64,000 nucleotides of DNA. It comes from Clusia tigrina (taxonomy: Eukaryota > Arthropoda > Insecta > Diptera > Clusiidae). Every line of letters starts with the position of its first letter. Position 1 is the stretch's first letter. This document shows positions 52,101-64,000 of this stretch, in pieces. The position numbers were made by a program, and so were the translations under genes. The notes beneath the pieces were generated by a model. The model was not told where the DNA came from, did no database searches, and saw only the letters and a program-made list of their open reading frames with translations. Where the stretch lies: the NCBI GenBank assembly GCA_920105625.2, contig OV050033.1:19674001-19738000 (forward strand), given 5' to 3'.

Positions 52101-55100
52101 TTTTGTGTACATTGCGGTAATTCCAATGTGCTTGTCCATCTTTCCACAACTTGTATTCCTGATAGCATTTCCTGCTACCTTTTCTATGCATCGTTCGGTT
52201 CTTTACTCTTCGTCGTCTCTTGGTGACATGTGGTTGTTGGTGTTATTGCTGTTTGTGGGTCCGATTTTCGTAGCGATTTTGTTTGCGTTGTTTGAGTTTT
52301 TTGTGAGTTAGTTTTTGCAGACATTGCTTTCATAGTCGTGGCGCATCCTGCTCGTCCCGTTGGCGTCTGGTTTGTTGAACCTGCACGAAGTGGTTGTTTG
52401 AATGGTTCGTATACGCCTTGCCGCATTTCAATTTATTTTTAAGGAATTTCATTCCGCTTGTTTTTTTGCGGTTACTCAAAGATTCATTGCCATTGCCTTT
52501 AAGGTAGGTAGCATTTTCAAATGGCCAACTGTTTTTTGTTTGTGTCTTTTGATAAATTATTTATTTTTCTCAATCAAGTGAGCAGTGCCTTGGAATGATG
52601 GCACTGAGTAAGCCATTTAATTTCGTTGGTATTCCCAATGTGCCTGGTGGAAGTACATTTCCACATGAGTGCTATTTGCAAGCTTGAGTATGAAAAACAG
52701 ATGTCCTTTCATTACAGTAAATCATTCCTGATATTTGTGTTTCTCCACCCCATAAATTTTGGTTTTGATATTTGAAAAAACTTACGACTTTTCATTATTT
52801 GTCTTATGGGAGAAGATGTTCTTGAAAGTATGCGACCTGGCGACCTGAAACTGATAACTAAATTCGTTAAACTAGTTTCAATTGTGCAGCTTTTCCACTG
52901 AGACTCATAATTACAACTGCCAATGAAGATCTTTCTGACGCTGTGGGATTTCAGGTTTATATTCGGTATTCCACTGAGACTATTCTGATTGCATGGGAAT
53001 CAAAAACAATGACATTTATAATAGATTCACATGAAGTCTGATAATACGAAATTCCAATCCTTAGTAACATGTCCGTAAAATCTTTGTCAGTCAGACTCTT
53101 GTCACAAATCTTTATTGCAGTATTTTCGAGGAATGGCGTGACGGTGTTCAGTATTAAGTTCTTTTCTGTTCATCAACACCGCCGCACCATCCTGCTGAGC
53201 GTCATCCTTGTTGGTATTATTAAGAATCACACATTAAATAAAACACCAGCTTAAATAGTCTCGTAGAGATTTGAGAATAGAACTGCGAAATATACCAGGG
53301 TCCTCGATGCAAAGTTACCAGGACAACAAACGTAAAACTGTACATTTTCTCTGTTCATTGGACTGTGACTATATTTATAAGACCTCCTCTATAAGACCAG
53401 TTTTCGTTCTGGTTACGAAACCGGGGTTTTATCACCTTACATCTACAAAAACTATGATTGAACATTATTCTAACTATTAAAAAATCCTCCTCAATAATAA
53501 TTTGACAATATCCCCATTTTTCTATGACGAGCTTTAATATCTAGGAGTGATCTTTGAACAATGATTCTCTACGATCTCATATTTAAGTCATGCTAACGCC
53601 TATAGAAGGGAAATATCGGAGTATAATTGCCAACACTTATATACTGAAATTCGGAAATTAGATCCGAGGATCGATTGGTTGGTCAAGCCATGATCGGGTT
53701 ATCAACATTTACTTATTGGTGGAAAACCCCAAAGGGCAAATTAAGGAGCATGTAAAGGTAAAGATAGCGGATACTGGTTCCATGGCAATCACTGCAGAGG
53801 TGACATTTCTGCATATGACCGACGAAGGGCCTCTCGGAGCTCTTCAAACTAATTAATGACAATGTAGCCTTCAAGTAACTACCCTCAAAGAGTGTATTTT
53901 CCTAGAAAATAAGAAGTACTGACCGGAGGGCATGAAGAAGTAATAATTTCATTCGTAAAACTGGTCTCACAATTCTGATACACTTGTGTGTCCAAACTGT
54001 AACGACGCTGAATGAAAAATCGTGCTTTACGGCATGAATATCAAAAGGAATTATTACTTGTCATTGGCTGCATATTTCACCTACAGAATTGTGTGTCGGG
54101 GATTTGATCAGAACGGTGTGTTTATTTATTTTTCCTGAAAGACCTTGTTCTTCTTTTGTTATTTATCGAGTCTTCATTAATCGGGTATCCTCGAAAAACA
54201 GACGAAAACAAATAAAGACACAGTTGCTAGATTTGAAGCTAACAAAAACTCTGAGTTAACAAAAAAAGTGTGTGTCGCCTGCTAATAATTCTGGGCTTCA
54301 GGTTACATTATCTCAACTGTTATGATGCTTTATCTCAACATTAGAGTATGGGAACTGAAAATTGACCAGTCAACTCAGATTAACAATACCTACAGAGAAG
54401 TATAATGAGTCGGCATTATGCCATTAGTACCGTACTAAGTAAGGTGATTATAAAACTGAATCCTGTCAACGAGCGGAGAAGACGTGGTTGCATAGAGATA
54501 TCGAGTGATGCTGCGCTAGGAGTAAACCGAACCATTTGAAAGAGGATGTTATGCATACGTCTGGTATATGAACTTATTCTGACCCTGGAATAATATTGAA
54601 GTTCATCAAGGCCTTAAATCTGAGTGCCTATGCATTTGTTAAAAATTTAGTATGCACACCATCTCCTTTTTGGTCATCTAAAGTGCCTTCTCTGAGCAGC
54701 ACCCCTCCAATATAATTTGATATTGCCTCACAAAGTAAACACTGCTTAAATGGTTTCTGCCTAAAGTTTCAGATAAATCCTGAAGTGATTATATTGTAAA
54801 AGATATGACTGGAAATCCTGTCTGCACTAACAAATCTTGATTCGCCAATTATCGCATATCCTGAGAATGGTAATAAAAATCAATCATACCCACACACCCA
54901 CAGCCACACGCACACACACTTCATCAAAACAGCACTGCTTCGGAATGATGAAGTGCAAATTGCAGCATATCCCTTTCGCATATGCACTCGGCCCTCATGA
55001 TTGATTTCCACTACCACACATGTGTACAATTTCAGTGGCAGCCGCCGGCTTCCAATCATTTCACTGTTGATTCAACAAAATTGCCGAACGTGACATTTGT

Positions 55101-58100
55101 TGCAGTTGCTGATGATGTCCATAATTGAGCCATGCGATTTTTTGCCAGGCTACTCCAACAAAGGGCACGCGACACATTGCGAGTCGGGGCAATAATTGAA
55201 AGTAGCAAAGTGCAGCGCTCACAATTGGCGCACTTGTAATTAAAACCGTGCAGGAGAATTTCATAAAATGTTATTTGCATTTAAATGGATTTTTATCTGT
55301 CCGCTTTCTGTTCGCGAGGATTTTTTATTTGAAGATTTGCGCTAAAATGACAGAATGTCAAGCAGCGAGCAGGCAAAAGTAACAAAGTAATTTTCTTTAA
55401 TTTCCTGCTTCCCCGCCTGGTGTCTGCCTGCCCGCCTCGCCGAGCGTATTAAGCACACTAAGGGACAAACAGGATAACTGCAGATGCTGCTATTTTCCGA
55501 CTTTCGCTCCCACCGCTCCAGTTCGCTCCGCTTGCGCTCAGCTGCGACTCTTGTTACAAAGCCTATGAGTACACGTGCAAATTGCACTTTGCTTGGCAGA
55601 GCATAAAGAAAATTGTTTTGTGCTTAAATTGCAATTTCTGTCTCAACTTTGTTGTTGTTGCTGTTGCAAGCGCAGTTGTTGTTTTTGTTGTTGTGAAGTT
55701 GCAACAGCCGAAGTGGCAGTTTTAGTTCTGTTTTTTCTTGCCTCTTTGTGGATGTGTGTGTTCCACCCCAACCTGTTTTTTTTTTGGCTCAGCGTCTGTG
55801 AGTTGAGTGGCGTGCAGCAGGGAAAAGTTTATTTTTTGTTTTCGCATATTTTGCAGTTTTCATTCAGTTTAAGCGCATTTAAAAGTTTTAATTTTTTTAC
55901 CCTTTTCCCACCCTTTTTTGCCTATTTGGTTTTGTTGTGGTTGTTTTTTTTTTGCAAACATTTTTTCAAACAAAACTTTTTATTGCAAACGTGGTGGAAA
56001 ATCGTAGAATGTAATAAAAATTATAAGGCAGACGAACTTTGCAAGATTGGCGACAGTGGATGTGCCACGGCGGAATTTTTCCCTAAGAGCATTTGTGGAT
56101 TTTGCGCGGCAGGAAGCAATAATTTGAATAATTTAGAGCCTGAAAGAATGAATTCTGAAAATACTGTGCGAGGCACAATTTAAATATTACTTAGAAGGAT
56201 GTGCTGCAGTAGTAGTTCATCGAGAAGGGTCCATTCGTGGCGATATTATTTCGGAAGAAACTTTTATTTCCATTTTGGAATGGAGAACGAGACAACTGAC
56301 TGGCAACAACTGCTGTGAATGTTCAAATATGAATGAATTATTGCGCCGTTATAGGAGATGTGTGCTTCTAGTTCTTTTTTCGCCTATCTGTGCTGTGCTT
56401 TGGGATGCAGGCATCTGTGTTCATGCTAGTTATGCAATATTTCCTCGGGCTGTGCGGTGGAAAATACTTAATGATTATTTGGAAGAGGTCTCTGCGGTTG
56501 GTAAATGTACAGAGAGCTCCGGTTAAAAAGTGGTGCAAATAGAGGTGGTAGTAATGGTAGGAGCCTTCTTTCAGCATATTGGTATGGAAAAAATGTGTAT
56601 AACTACAAAGTTTTATCATTTTTTCATCAACAAAATTATATGTAGTTCGGTTTTATGCAATCGGCTTTCCCAGCTGTCTCATGTAGCTTTTTCTAGTTGG
56701 TGTTTGTAATCTGGAATGTCTGGTTTGAGGTTGACAGAAAGCGAGATACGTTAACGGAAATGAGTATGAATAATTTCAGCCGGTTTTTGTACTGAATTGC
56801 GTTTCTATTACTAAATTTCATTTTTATTATTAGAATAGTGGTGCTGGTAACCAATCACTGTTGAAGGCCCATTTTAACTACCACCATTTTAGCAGGTGCT
56901 GCGGAAATTTATAAGAATGATTGCAGTCTTCCAGATCGCTTCTGTCCACAAGTTTTTCGAAATTTTTCCCGCTCATAATGAATTGATTGAGAGAAGTTAT
57001 AATCCTTCATTCATATAACGCATATTGGTTTAAAAATGTTGAAACAATTTCTGAAATTTTATGCAACGCACACAAGGAATTTTCGCGCTTCATTTGGTGC
57101 TCAGTGAGAGTTTAATTTGCGAACACAATATTCACAAGAACACAATGTTATCAACAACATCGTCACATTGTTATAAATTTATATGCACCACGAACAACGT
57201 GAACACGACCGAAGGACGGACAATGGTTGTCAAGAATTAAAAAGGAATTTCACACGACACACACACACACACACATTCATATACACGGCTCATGTCAGCT
57301 GAAGTGGGGCGGGTGATGCGAGTATATTTTTTCCATGAGTTATTTTTCGCTCGTGTGAAGTGATTTTTAATTTATTTCCTTAATTTCTGCTCCAGCGGTT
57401 TGTAAGATTTTAATATGCCAAGATACTTTCACAATTTGTTGTTTTGATTGTTGATGTTTCCGCTGTTCAGTTACGTTTCCACCGGAACTTCAGAGCAAAA
57501 AAGGAGTAGCTTGTGCGTCCAGCAGAAATTTAATTTACTGAGCTAATCAATATATAAATTTTGCAGGGATGTCCTAATGTTCAGGAACTTGACGATGAAA
57601 GGACTTATTGCAAGCAATACTATAGAGACTCCAATAACAAAAGTGGTCATAGAAAACTTGACCATATTGCAGCAGTGAATTAACTTTTTGTATTTACTCA
57701 ATAAGTTTTCAGACTAATCCGAAATGATGTTTCTGCATTAGTCTAACAAGGCGGTCAGTGTTCCTTGGTGTGTGTCGTATCACAATTGATTATGTTTTTA
57801 GCTCTTTACACATGCAGCTACACGCCAATCGTACATGCCAGGGATATTGTATATGTTTGCCATTACACATTCTCAACTCTAATAACTCGAAAGCAAAGTT
57901 ATGCCATGTCCATACCGGCTTGATGGTAGAGTTTAATTTTCAGAATATGGTGATGTTATGTTTTTGGACATGTTCCACGAAATGAATTGTTGACTAAATT
58001 TGTACATGAAATATATATATTTTCATTCTGAATATGGGATTTCGAGTACCTCTGGGATCATTTTCGAGATATCTATGTGACTGTCGAAGTGGTACTTGAG

Positions 58101-59126
58101 ATGTTGCGCTCATAGTTTATTAACACTTGGCACCACAATTCCAAGTCGTTTAGTCCCCGAAGCAAACCCAAATAGTTAAAAATAGTGACTTTACTTTTGC
58201 TACGGTTTGTTGATGTAATCCTATACAAGTATCAAAATATTTGATTTGAAGATATGCGGATAATAATAGCTTCGTTGCATTCTCCAGCCAGCAAGGGGCG
58301 TACTTTGAACAAAGTTTAGTGATGCCCCTTAACTTATCGAGTGCAGGTTTACTCGCTTATTTTATTAGAGCTGACATCCCAAATCGGATTTCTGTTAGTT
58401 TGAGTATGGCATACGAACTTTTAATAGAATATATTTGCAGCTTAAAAGTGGGTGTTCGCACAAGCTTTTAGAAAGCAGGGATTTAGCATCTTTGACGTTG
58501 TTTTCATAGGAAACTGGTCAGACTTGCTGCTCACAGTTAAATGCTCTACAATTCCTTACACAATTCACCGTACGAACATGTAGACATGAGACCGAATTAT
58601 AAAGGATAATCTTGTTGTTAAGGTAAGTTCCACTGGCCGGTCGGGACATGACATTAGTTGGAACACTTAAACACGCTTCACTGTCCATGCAAACACAGAC
58701 TCACGCACTCTCAGAGCCATGTGGCAAATACAAGTATTGTACAATAATTAGTTAGACAAGCATCGGCAGAGATACATACATGCTCACTAATGTGGCTCGT
58801 GGCTACAAGCGATTTGGGCTTGTTACAAAAGCGACTTTCACAAATTGCTCGTACTGCTGTGTTAGTGGTGGTGGTGGTCTATAAAGGAGCAAATGCCTGA
58901 GTATTTTGGCTTGTTACGCATATGTATGTATGTGTCTCCGGGTGAGTGAGTGTGCGTGTGTTTTATTGTAGTATTGTGTATTTAATGGGTATGCCAAATT
59001 GCCACAAACTGCAAATTGCGCTGGCTTTGTTTACCCATTGAGCTGCGATTGAGGCCATATCCCACCAGTCAGCCAGCCAGCCAGCCAGCCAGCCAGCAAA
59101 GCATGCTTAACGACAATCAAGTTCGA
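49119..59126 (+). other. CadN intron, non-coding
   Basis: About 10 kb without a supportable gene. It has GTT and GCTGTTGTT runs at about 50150-50280 and 55650-55700, GT runs near 50810-50880, a CA run at 57259-57275, and a CAGC tetranucleotide run at about 59067-59097. The 202-codon frame at 55575-56183 starts in GTT repeats and is Cys/Phe-rich; I treat it as chance. A 64-codon open stretch at 53662-53856 is noted in the findings. Confidence 0.55.
59067..59097. repeat. CAGC tetranucleotide microsatellite
   Basis: About seven consecutive CAGC/AGCC units, likely polymorphic in length. Confidence 0.9.
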
Positions 59127-59320
59127 TTTTATTGCAATCGAATTGTAGTTTAATACGATTTTAATACGCTTTTAATATAGTAAACGTATGCCGCTGCACA
59201 TAAATTGAATGACATATTAAATGAATTTGCTATGTTTGCAGTGGCGCAGCTGCCCTTAATTGATTTTGTTGTGATTTCCCTGTGCAAACAATCAATTATT
59301 ATTCTTCATTAATTGCATTG
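59127..59320. promoter_or_regulatory. Homeodomain-motif cluster, possible intronic enhancer
   Basis: A dense group of TAAT/ATTA cores: three near-identical TTTAATACG/TTTTAATA words at 59150-59176, ATTAAATG near 59216, TTAATTGATT near 59256, and CAATTATTATTC plus CATTAATTGC at 59290-59318. An E-box CAGCTG sits at about 59247-59252. Such clusters are common in fly enhancers. Activity is speculative. Confidence 0.25.
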
Positions 59321-59642
59321 GAGAACCCCTCCTCTCACCTGAGGTGCGGCGCCAAGAAATGCTATTGGAAATCTGTGTGGCAACAAACTTAATTCCACTT
59401 AGGTCGGTTGAGCGGCCACCGGAAAGCACTAAAATTTTAGCAATTTCACGCAGCTTTTTGCGCTAAGTGCACTTGCCACTGCCACAACATTTTTCGCTTA
59501 TTTTTTTTAATAATTAACTCTTTCACAGCAATGAGACTAGCTGCTAAAAGGAGCAGAGGCAATGAACTTGCCTCACAATAAACAAGCAGCGTCAACTCCC
59601 GCTCGTTCTACTTGCAGCCAGTGTAGTCCGAGTTAGTTAGTG

Positions 59643-59702
59643 CGGCTGCTGCTCTGCTGTTATTGTTGTTGTTGTTGGTGGTGGTGCTGCTGCTGCTGCT
59701 GT
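59643..59702. repeat. GTT/GGT/GCT trinucleotide tract
   Basis: Compound run of TTGTTGTTG, GGTGGTGG and CTGCTGCTG units, low complexity. Confidence 0.9.
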
Positions 59703-60694
59703 TTACCCGGCAGGCTTAATTTCACGGCTATGTAAATGGAAAATATTTTAAACAACAACAACATCCGCACAGCTAACTAACAAACGAATATACAAGGCGA
59801 GCAGAGTGCCTCATAATTCATGAACTTCAGCGTTTGCAAATGCAGTCGAATATTTACAGGATTTTTTTCTGCATTGTGGTTGTAGAATTTTTGTGTTTAT
59901 TATTAAAAAATGTGCTGTTTTTTTTTTATAAATAAAAAATATTAAAACTCAAGCGAAAAGTTAAAAAAAGTGTTTTCAGCAAGTTGCATGCTTCTAGGCG
60001 CTTTTTTAACATTCCATTTATAGTATGGATGTAAGAGGCAAGTAGTGCGGAAAATCAGCTGTACAGACTCCATTTTTCATTACTAACTGGCGCGAAGTGA
60101 GCATTTTTTATTTAAGGCACATTTTTTTTTTTACTCATTTGTGGACGCTTATTTATTTTATACTTACTTATTATTTTGGCATATTTCGTGCAAATTTAAA
60201 AAAAATTAAAGCATATGTTCAGGTGAAAAATTTTGGTTTCAAAGCAAATAGTACGGAAAATTCATTGAAGGCAAAAATTCGAAAATTGTAAAGCAAGTCT
60301 TTAAGAGCCTGCTCCAAAATGTTTTTAACTTTGAAATTATGAAATTGAATAAATATTTGTTCGTTGGTTTTGAGTATAAAACTAGCCAATTTTAAAGTAT
60401 ATTTGGAAAGACCCATATTTAGATACTGCATGCTGGATATACATATATAGTTTTCTTTAATATAAATTGTTTATTTTTGTCGCATAAATTTTAGGGCTTT
60501 GTAGAAAAAAATGCGTTTTTAAATATATTACAAATTGCACCTTTATTTTCCATTATCCTGTTTTTTCAATATCCTGTTTTTTCCAAATTATTTTAAGATA
60601 TGGATTTTTTTATAGCATACTTTGAAGGGCACCGCTGAAAATTAAATCTTATTTTAAAAGCATCACAAATTTCATTTTTTTTTTAAATTGAATT
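59703..60694 (+). other. CadN intron, AT-rich, no gene
   Basis: Very AT-rich sequence with poly-T and poly-A tracts; nothing recognisable. Confidence 0.6.
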
Positions 60695-61462
60695 ACAAGG
60701 GTGGTTCAATAGGTGCCTAAAAAATACGACAGATGGCTTTGCCGCCTCAAATCCAACACTTTGATTGTCAAGAAGCATCTTTCAGAAGAACGCACCTTAA
60801 TATTCTGACTGATCTGTAAATAGAGCATTTTCGTAAAAATGTAAAAAATTAAAGTGTGATTACTTTGTGCGCGAAATAACTATCACGCAAACCAAACAGA
60901 TGCTTGAAAAGTATAATGGGGACTCTTCACCATCGATTGGAACCATTCACCACTGGCTTACTCTATTTCGGTGCGGTCATACCCGCAGAAGTAACGCCAA
61001 ATGTTTTGGCTGAACAATTGAGGTCACCACTCCAGAAATAGTCGATAAAATCCAAGGTATGATATTGGGCCATCGGCGAGTAAAGGTGCGCGAACTTCAA
61101 GAGGCTACAGAATTATCACATGGATCAGTGACTTCAATTTTCCATATATATTTGGATATGAAAAAGGTAACCGCTATATCGGTTTACTTACTATAGAACA
61201 CAAACGCAATCATTTGCCAACTTCAAAATAGTCTTGTGGCGATGTTCAACGCAATACGAATGAGTTTTTCGGCCATTTCGTAACCGCACCAGAAATCATT
61301 CAAAACAGTGGACTTCTCCTGCGAAGTTGGAGAAAGCCTAGATGGGTCTGTCAGCCAACAGGGTCACGGCGACAGTTTTTTGGGATCCACGCAGTGTCGT
61401 TCACATCGATTACCTTCAAAAGGGTAAAACGATCACCGGCGCATATTATACAGAGGTGCTGT
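60695..61462 (+). mobile_element. Truncated irritans-type mariner fossil
   Basis: On the + strand, in several frames, appear TKQMLEKYNGDSSPSIGTIHHW (helix-turn-helix), EVTTPEIVDKIQGM and RRVKVREL (second DNA-binding part), then MGLSANRVTATVFWDPR and VVHIDYLQKGKTITG from the catalytic core. These are typical of the DD34D irritans group. Frameshifts and stops interrupt it, and homology ends near 61462, before the part carrying the last two catalytic aspartates. The left end may be CAAGGGTGGTTCAATAGGTG next to TA at 60694-60695; no right end was found, so the element is 3'-truncated. Exact limits are approximate. Confidence 0.75.
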
Positions 61463-61488
61463 TTATTATATAGAATATATCGTAACTT

Positions 61489-61528
61489 CATCCATTTGAA
61501 TTAATCTCCATCCATTTGAATTAATCGC
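61489..61528. repeat. 20-bp direct duplication
   Basis: Two adjacent copies of CATCCATTTGAATTAATC plus two bases, immediately beyond the truncated mariner. It may mark a repair scar at the truncation point. Confidence 0.85.
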
Positions 61529-64000
61529 CCATTATTTTGAATTTTTGAAAATCAGCTTTAAGTTCTTCTGGCGTATATTTTGAATTAATGAAAATCATAT
61601 AATAATTAATTTTGATAATATAGGAGCAGGTCCAGCCTACCAAGCCTTTCAGCTCTCTTAGCATATATTTAAGTATATTTTAATAACGAATGAAATATTG
61701 TGCTAAAGAAAACAATGATTTTCTTTGATCCGCTCTAATTTATTATATTCTAACAATTCTGAAAATTTAGGAGCATATGCTCAGGCGCTCTACATAAAAC
61801 TCTTAATGAAATACTGCAGAAAATGCCAAAAATTTATGTAATTTATACATATTATTACAATATTTTCGAATTTTCTAACACGCTTTTATTATATTTAACA
61901 GAGCTCATTAATTTCACGCTGCCAGCATAAATTATAATCCTTTAAGATTTTTGTTCCTCTTAGTTTCTGTAGCGTTTTTTCCGTGTGCCTTGTATTTCCG
62001 ACATCCTTTGGACTCCGTTTCGCGTTCGCCGTTAACGGTTCTTGTGCATTGTTCGTGGCGCAGTAATAATTCATAAAACAAATTGCGTTTATTACTACGT
62101 ACAATACAATACCGCCAGATTGCCAGACGAGCAGAGGACGGAACAGCATAACACCAGAAGAACGCAAGCACAAGCCTAGTCTGGGCAGTTTGCTTCATAT
62201 GCCTGTACGCCACCATTTGCCCGTTGTTGTGCCATCCACATTTGCATTTCATAACGTTGCGTGGCATAAGAAAAATGACCGCAATTTACACTGACCAACA
62301 CAAATTTACATTTTCACTCAAACCAAGGCTTCGGTCTGGTCTGCTCTCTTCTGGTTTGTTTCGGTCTGGCTGAGCCTGCAAAGCTCTTCGTAAAGTGGTG
62401 GCTCTTAGCGTAGCCGTTTCCATTTAAACTATCATGGTCAAAGCAGCAGGGTGCCTGCCATGCCTACCGCGATTCTCTCGGTTTGGCTTGCTGGCACACA
62501 ATACAAGAACAACACAAAAATGTAAAATAAAACAAATAAGAAAGCAAAAAGTATTAAAGCACCGCCAAGTAAAGAATCCACCCCAGTAAAGCTCCCTTAT
62601 CTTTTCTAAATGTTGATTTTGCGTAATGAAACTGCCAAAAATTCACCTCTCCCCGCTTGCCCGCAACAACCTTTCCCAACAAACTTGTTTTTGTTTGTTT
62701 TTTTTTGCGGAAACACAGACAAAAAATTATACAAATGGAAGAAGTACATTAGGGCCAACGCGGCGTATGCGTAACTTAAGTTTCATGTGAATACCGCGCT
62801 GCCACGGCGCGTGCTCGCTTCCTTTTGGCAGCGAGCATGGCTCGTATTTGCTTTTCAATGGGTTTTATGTTGCGTGTCGTAATTCCAACCGGATGGGTTT
62901 TATGCTTGTTTATTTTTGCTGCAACATTTTGTGGAGATTAAAGGATTAAAAAGGTTGAAAGAAATATGCTAATTTAGAAAGGAATATTTCAAGAACAAAA
63001 AGCATGTTTCACATCGGCAGGGTTCAGAAAGTTTATGATCCCCAAAAGAAACACTTGCTGCCAGCTACCACGCATTTGTGAGTAGTGAAATAACTGCGTG
63101 CAACGTGGGAGCGAGCTACTTTAATTTTAATCCTTGCGTTTAATTAGGCCAATTTGTGGTCATTGCTACCAGGACTTATATATACTTAGCTATGCGTACG
63201 GTCACGTCTGCGTTTACTGCTTTAAGCGTTGCTTTAAATGACTGGCTCCAGGATATTGATTGCATTTTCCGGTACAACAGCAGAGCACACACATTAAAAA
63301 CTGATTTTTAATGCAATTCGGGCAAGCTTACTTTAGCTAAGTAAATTTGACATAAAAAATGCAAAATGCCAACAAACTCTGCACGGAAATGCACAGTCAA
63401 CAAAACTCGCACCACACACACAACAATGGCGCAATTTGAGCGCACACACTCCCGTTCACACTTGGAGACCACACTAGCCACCAGCCGCACGCATCCTGTT
63501 GCAGTTCACGTACAATTTGGCGGGCATTTTTTTCCAAGTGTTCAAAATGTTTATGTACATGTGTGAGTTAGTATGTTTGCATGTGTTTGTGGTCATATGA
63601 CAGAGAGTGTTTGCGTGAGTGTGCGTGTTTGTGTTTGTGTGTGCGCTAGTAAGTTGTGCATTTTAATGACTCTCAGCGCATGGGGTGTGAACCTAACTAC
63701 TGCAAACACAATTTAAGTGTGACTGGCTCAGTGCCTGCCTGACTACCTTGACTGGAACTGACCCGACCGCACTAACAACGGCCAAACAACAACTTCAACA
63801 GCTCCTGTAATGACAACAACAATAATGATAAAAACAACAACAATGACAACAATAGCGACAACATGTGGACAAGTGCCAGCGGCGCCTAGTTTTAAATTTG
63901 TTTTTGTCTGCCACTTTTTACCCCCTCTCTTTTTTTTGTTATGGCAATTTGTTTGCTTGTGTTCGTCCGTGTATGCGCATGTGTGCGCGTTTGTGTGTAA
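61529..64000 (+). other. CadN intron, non-coding to right edge
   Basis: No gene found. GT-rich runs occur at 63608-63645 and near 63960-64000, and ACAAC-type repeats at 63785-63862. Short open frames are low complexity. Confidence 0.55.

Noticed and set aside
55575..56183. 202-codon + strand frame
   Set aside because: Built on GTT repeats and T-rich DNA (Cys and Phe runs); no recognisable family.

Overview
The window looks like a gene-poor stretch of a higher-fly (cyclorrhaphan dipteran) genome, most likely a tephritid fruit fly. Three things point there: a canonical fly Neural-cadherin (CadN) coding exon with fly-like splice sites, AT-rich non-coding DNA full of GT/AC, GTT and CAG microsatellites, and a decayed DD41D (rosa-type) mariner, a family I know from Ceratitis. 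Species is inferred, not proven. There are no bacterial features such as operons, ribosome binding sites or CRISPR arrays.

The only gene I can support is CadN. One large exon on the + strand (about 35286-37117) carries a short 5' UTR, the start codon (ATG at 35476, not the in-frame GTG at 35464), a long basic N-terminus leading into a signal-peptide core, at least two cadherin repeats, and a furin-like REKR site. It ends at a consensus GTGAGT donor in phase 1, so the rest of the protein is encoded beyond the window. The roughly 27 kb to the right is therefore intron. The 35 kb to the left is either 5'-UTR intron or upstream intergenic DNA.

Left flank (1-35285): mostly non-coding. It contains a degraded mariner-like fossil (about 4735-5330), a candidate TATA-less Inr+DPE promoter with an upstream CT/GAGA tract (about 9235-9477) followed by a 5'-UTR-like A-rich stretch, a canonical G-quadruplex motif (6075), a short TTAGG run (21668), a 21-bp tandem repeat (25946), a 54-bp tandem repeat built around ATCGAT (29822-30215), a probable tRNA-derived SINE (31673-31885), and a palindromic POU octamer pair 1.5 kb before the coding exon.

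Right flank (37118-64000): intron holding a 16-bp minisatellite (38801-39111) inside a 1.4-kb purine-biased block, a nearly full-length but dead rosa-like mariner with both inverted repeats and TA flanks (47852-49116), a truncated irritans-type mariner (about 60695-61462), a homeodomain-motif-rich AT stretch (about 59127-59320), and many microsatellites. Most other open frames are chance ORFs in low-complexity DNA. I found no convincing novel multi-gene system. The most useful leads are the promoter, the candidate enhancer motifs and the tandem-repeat blocks around CadN.
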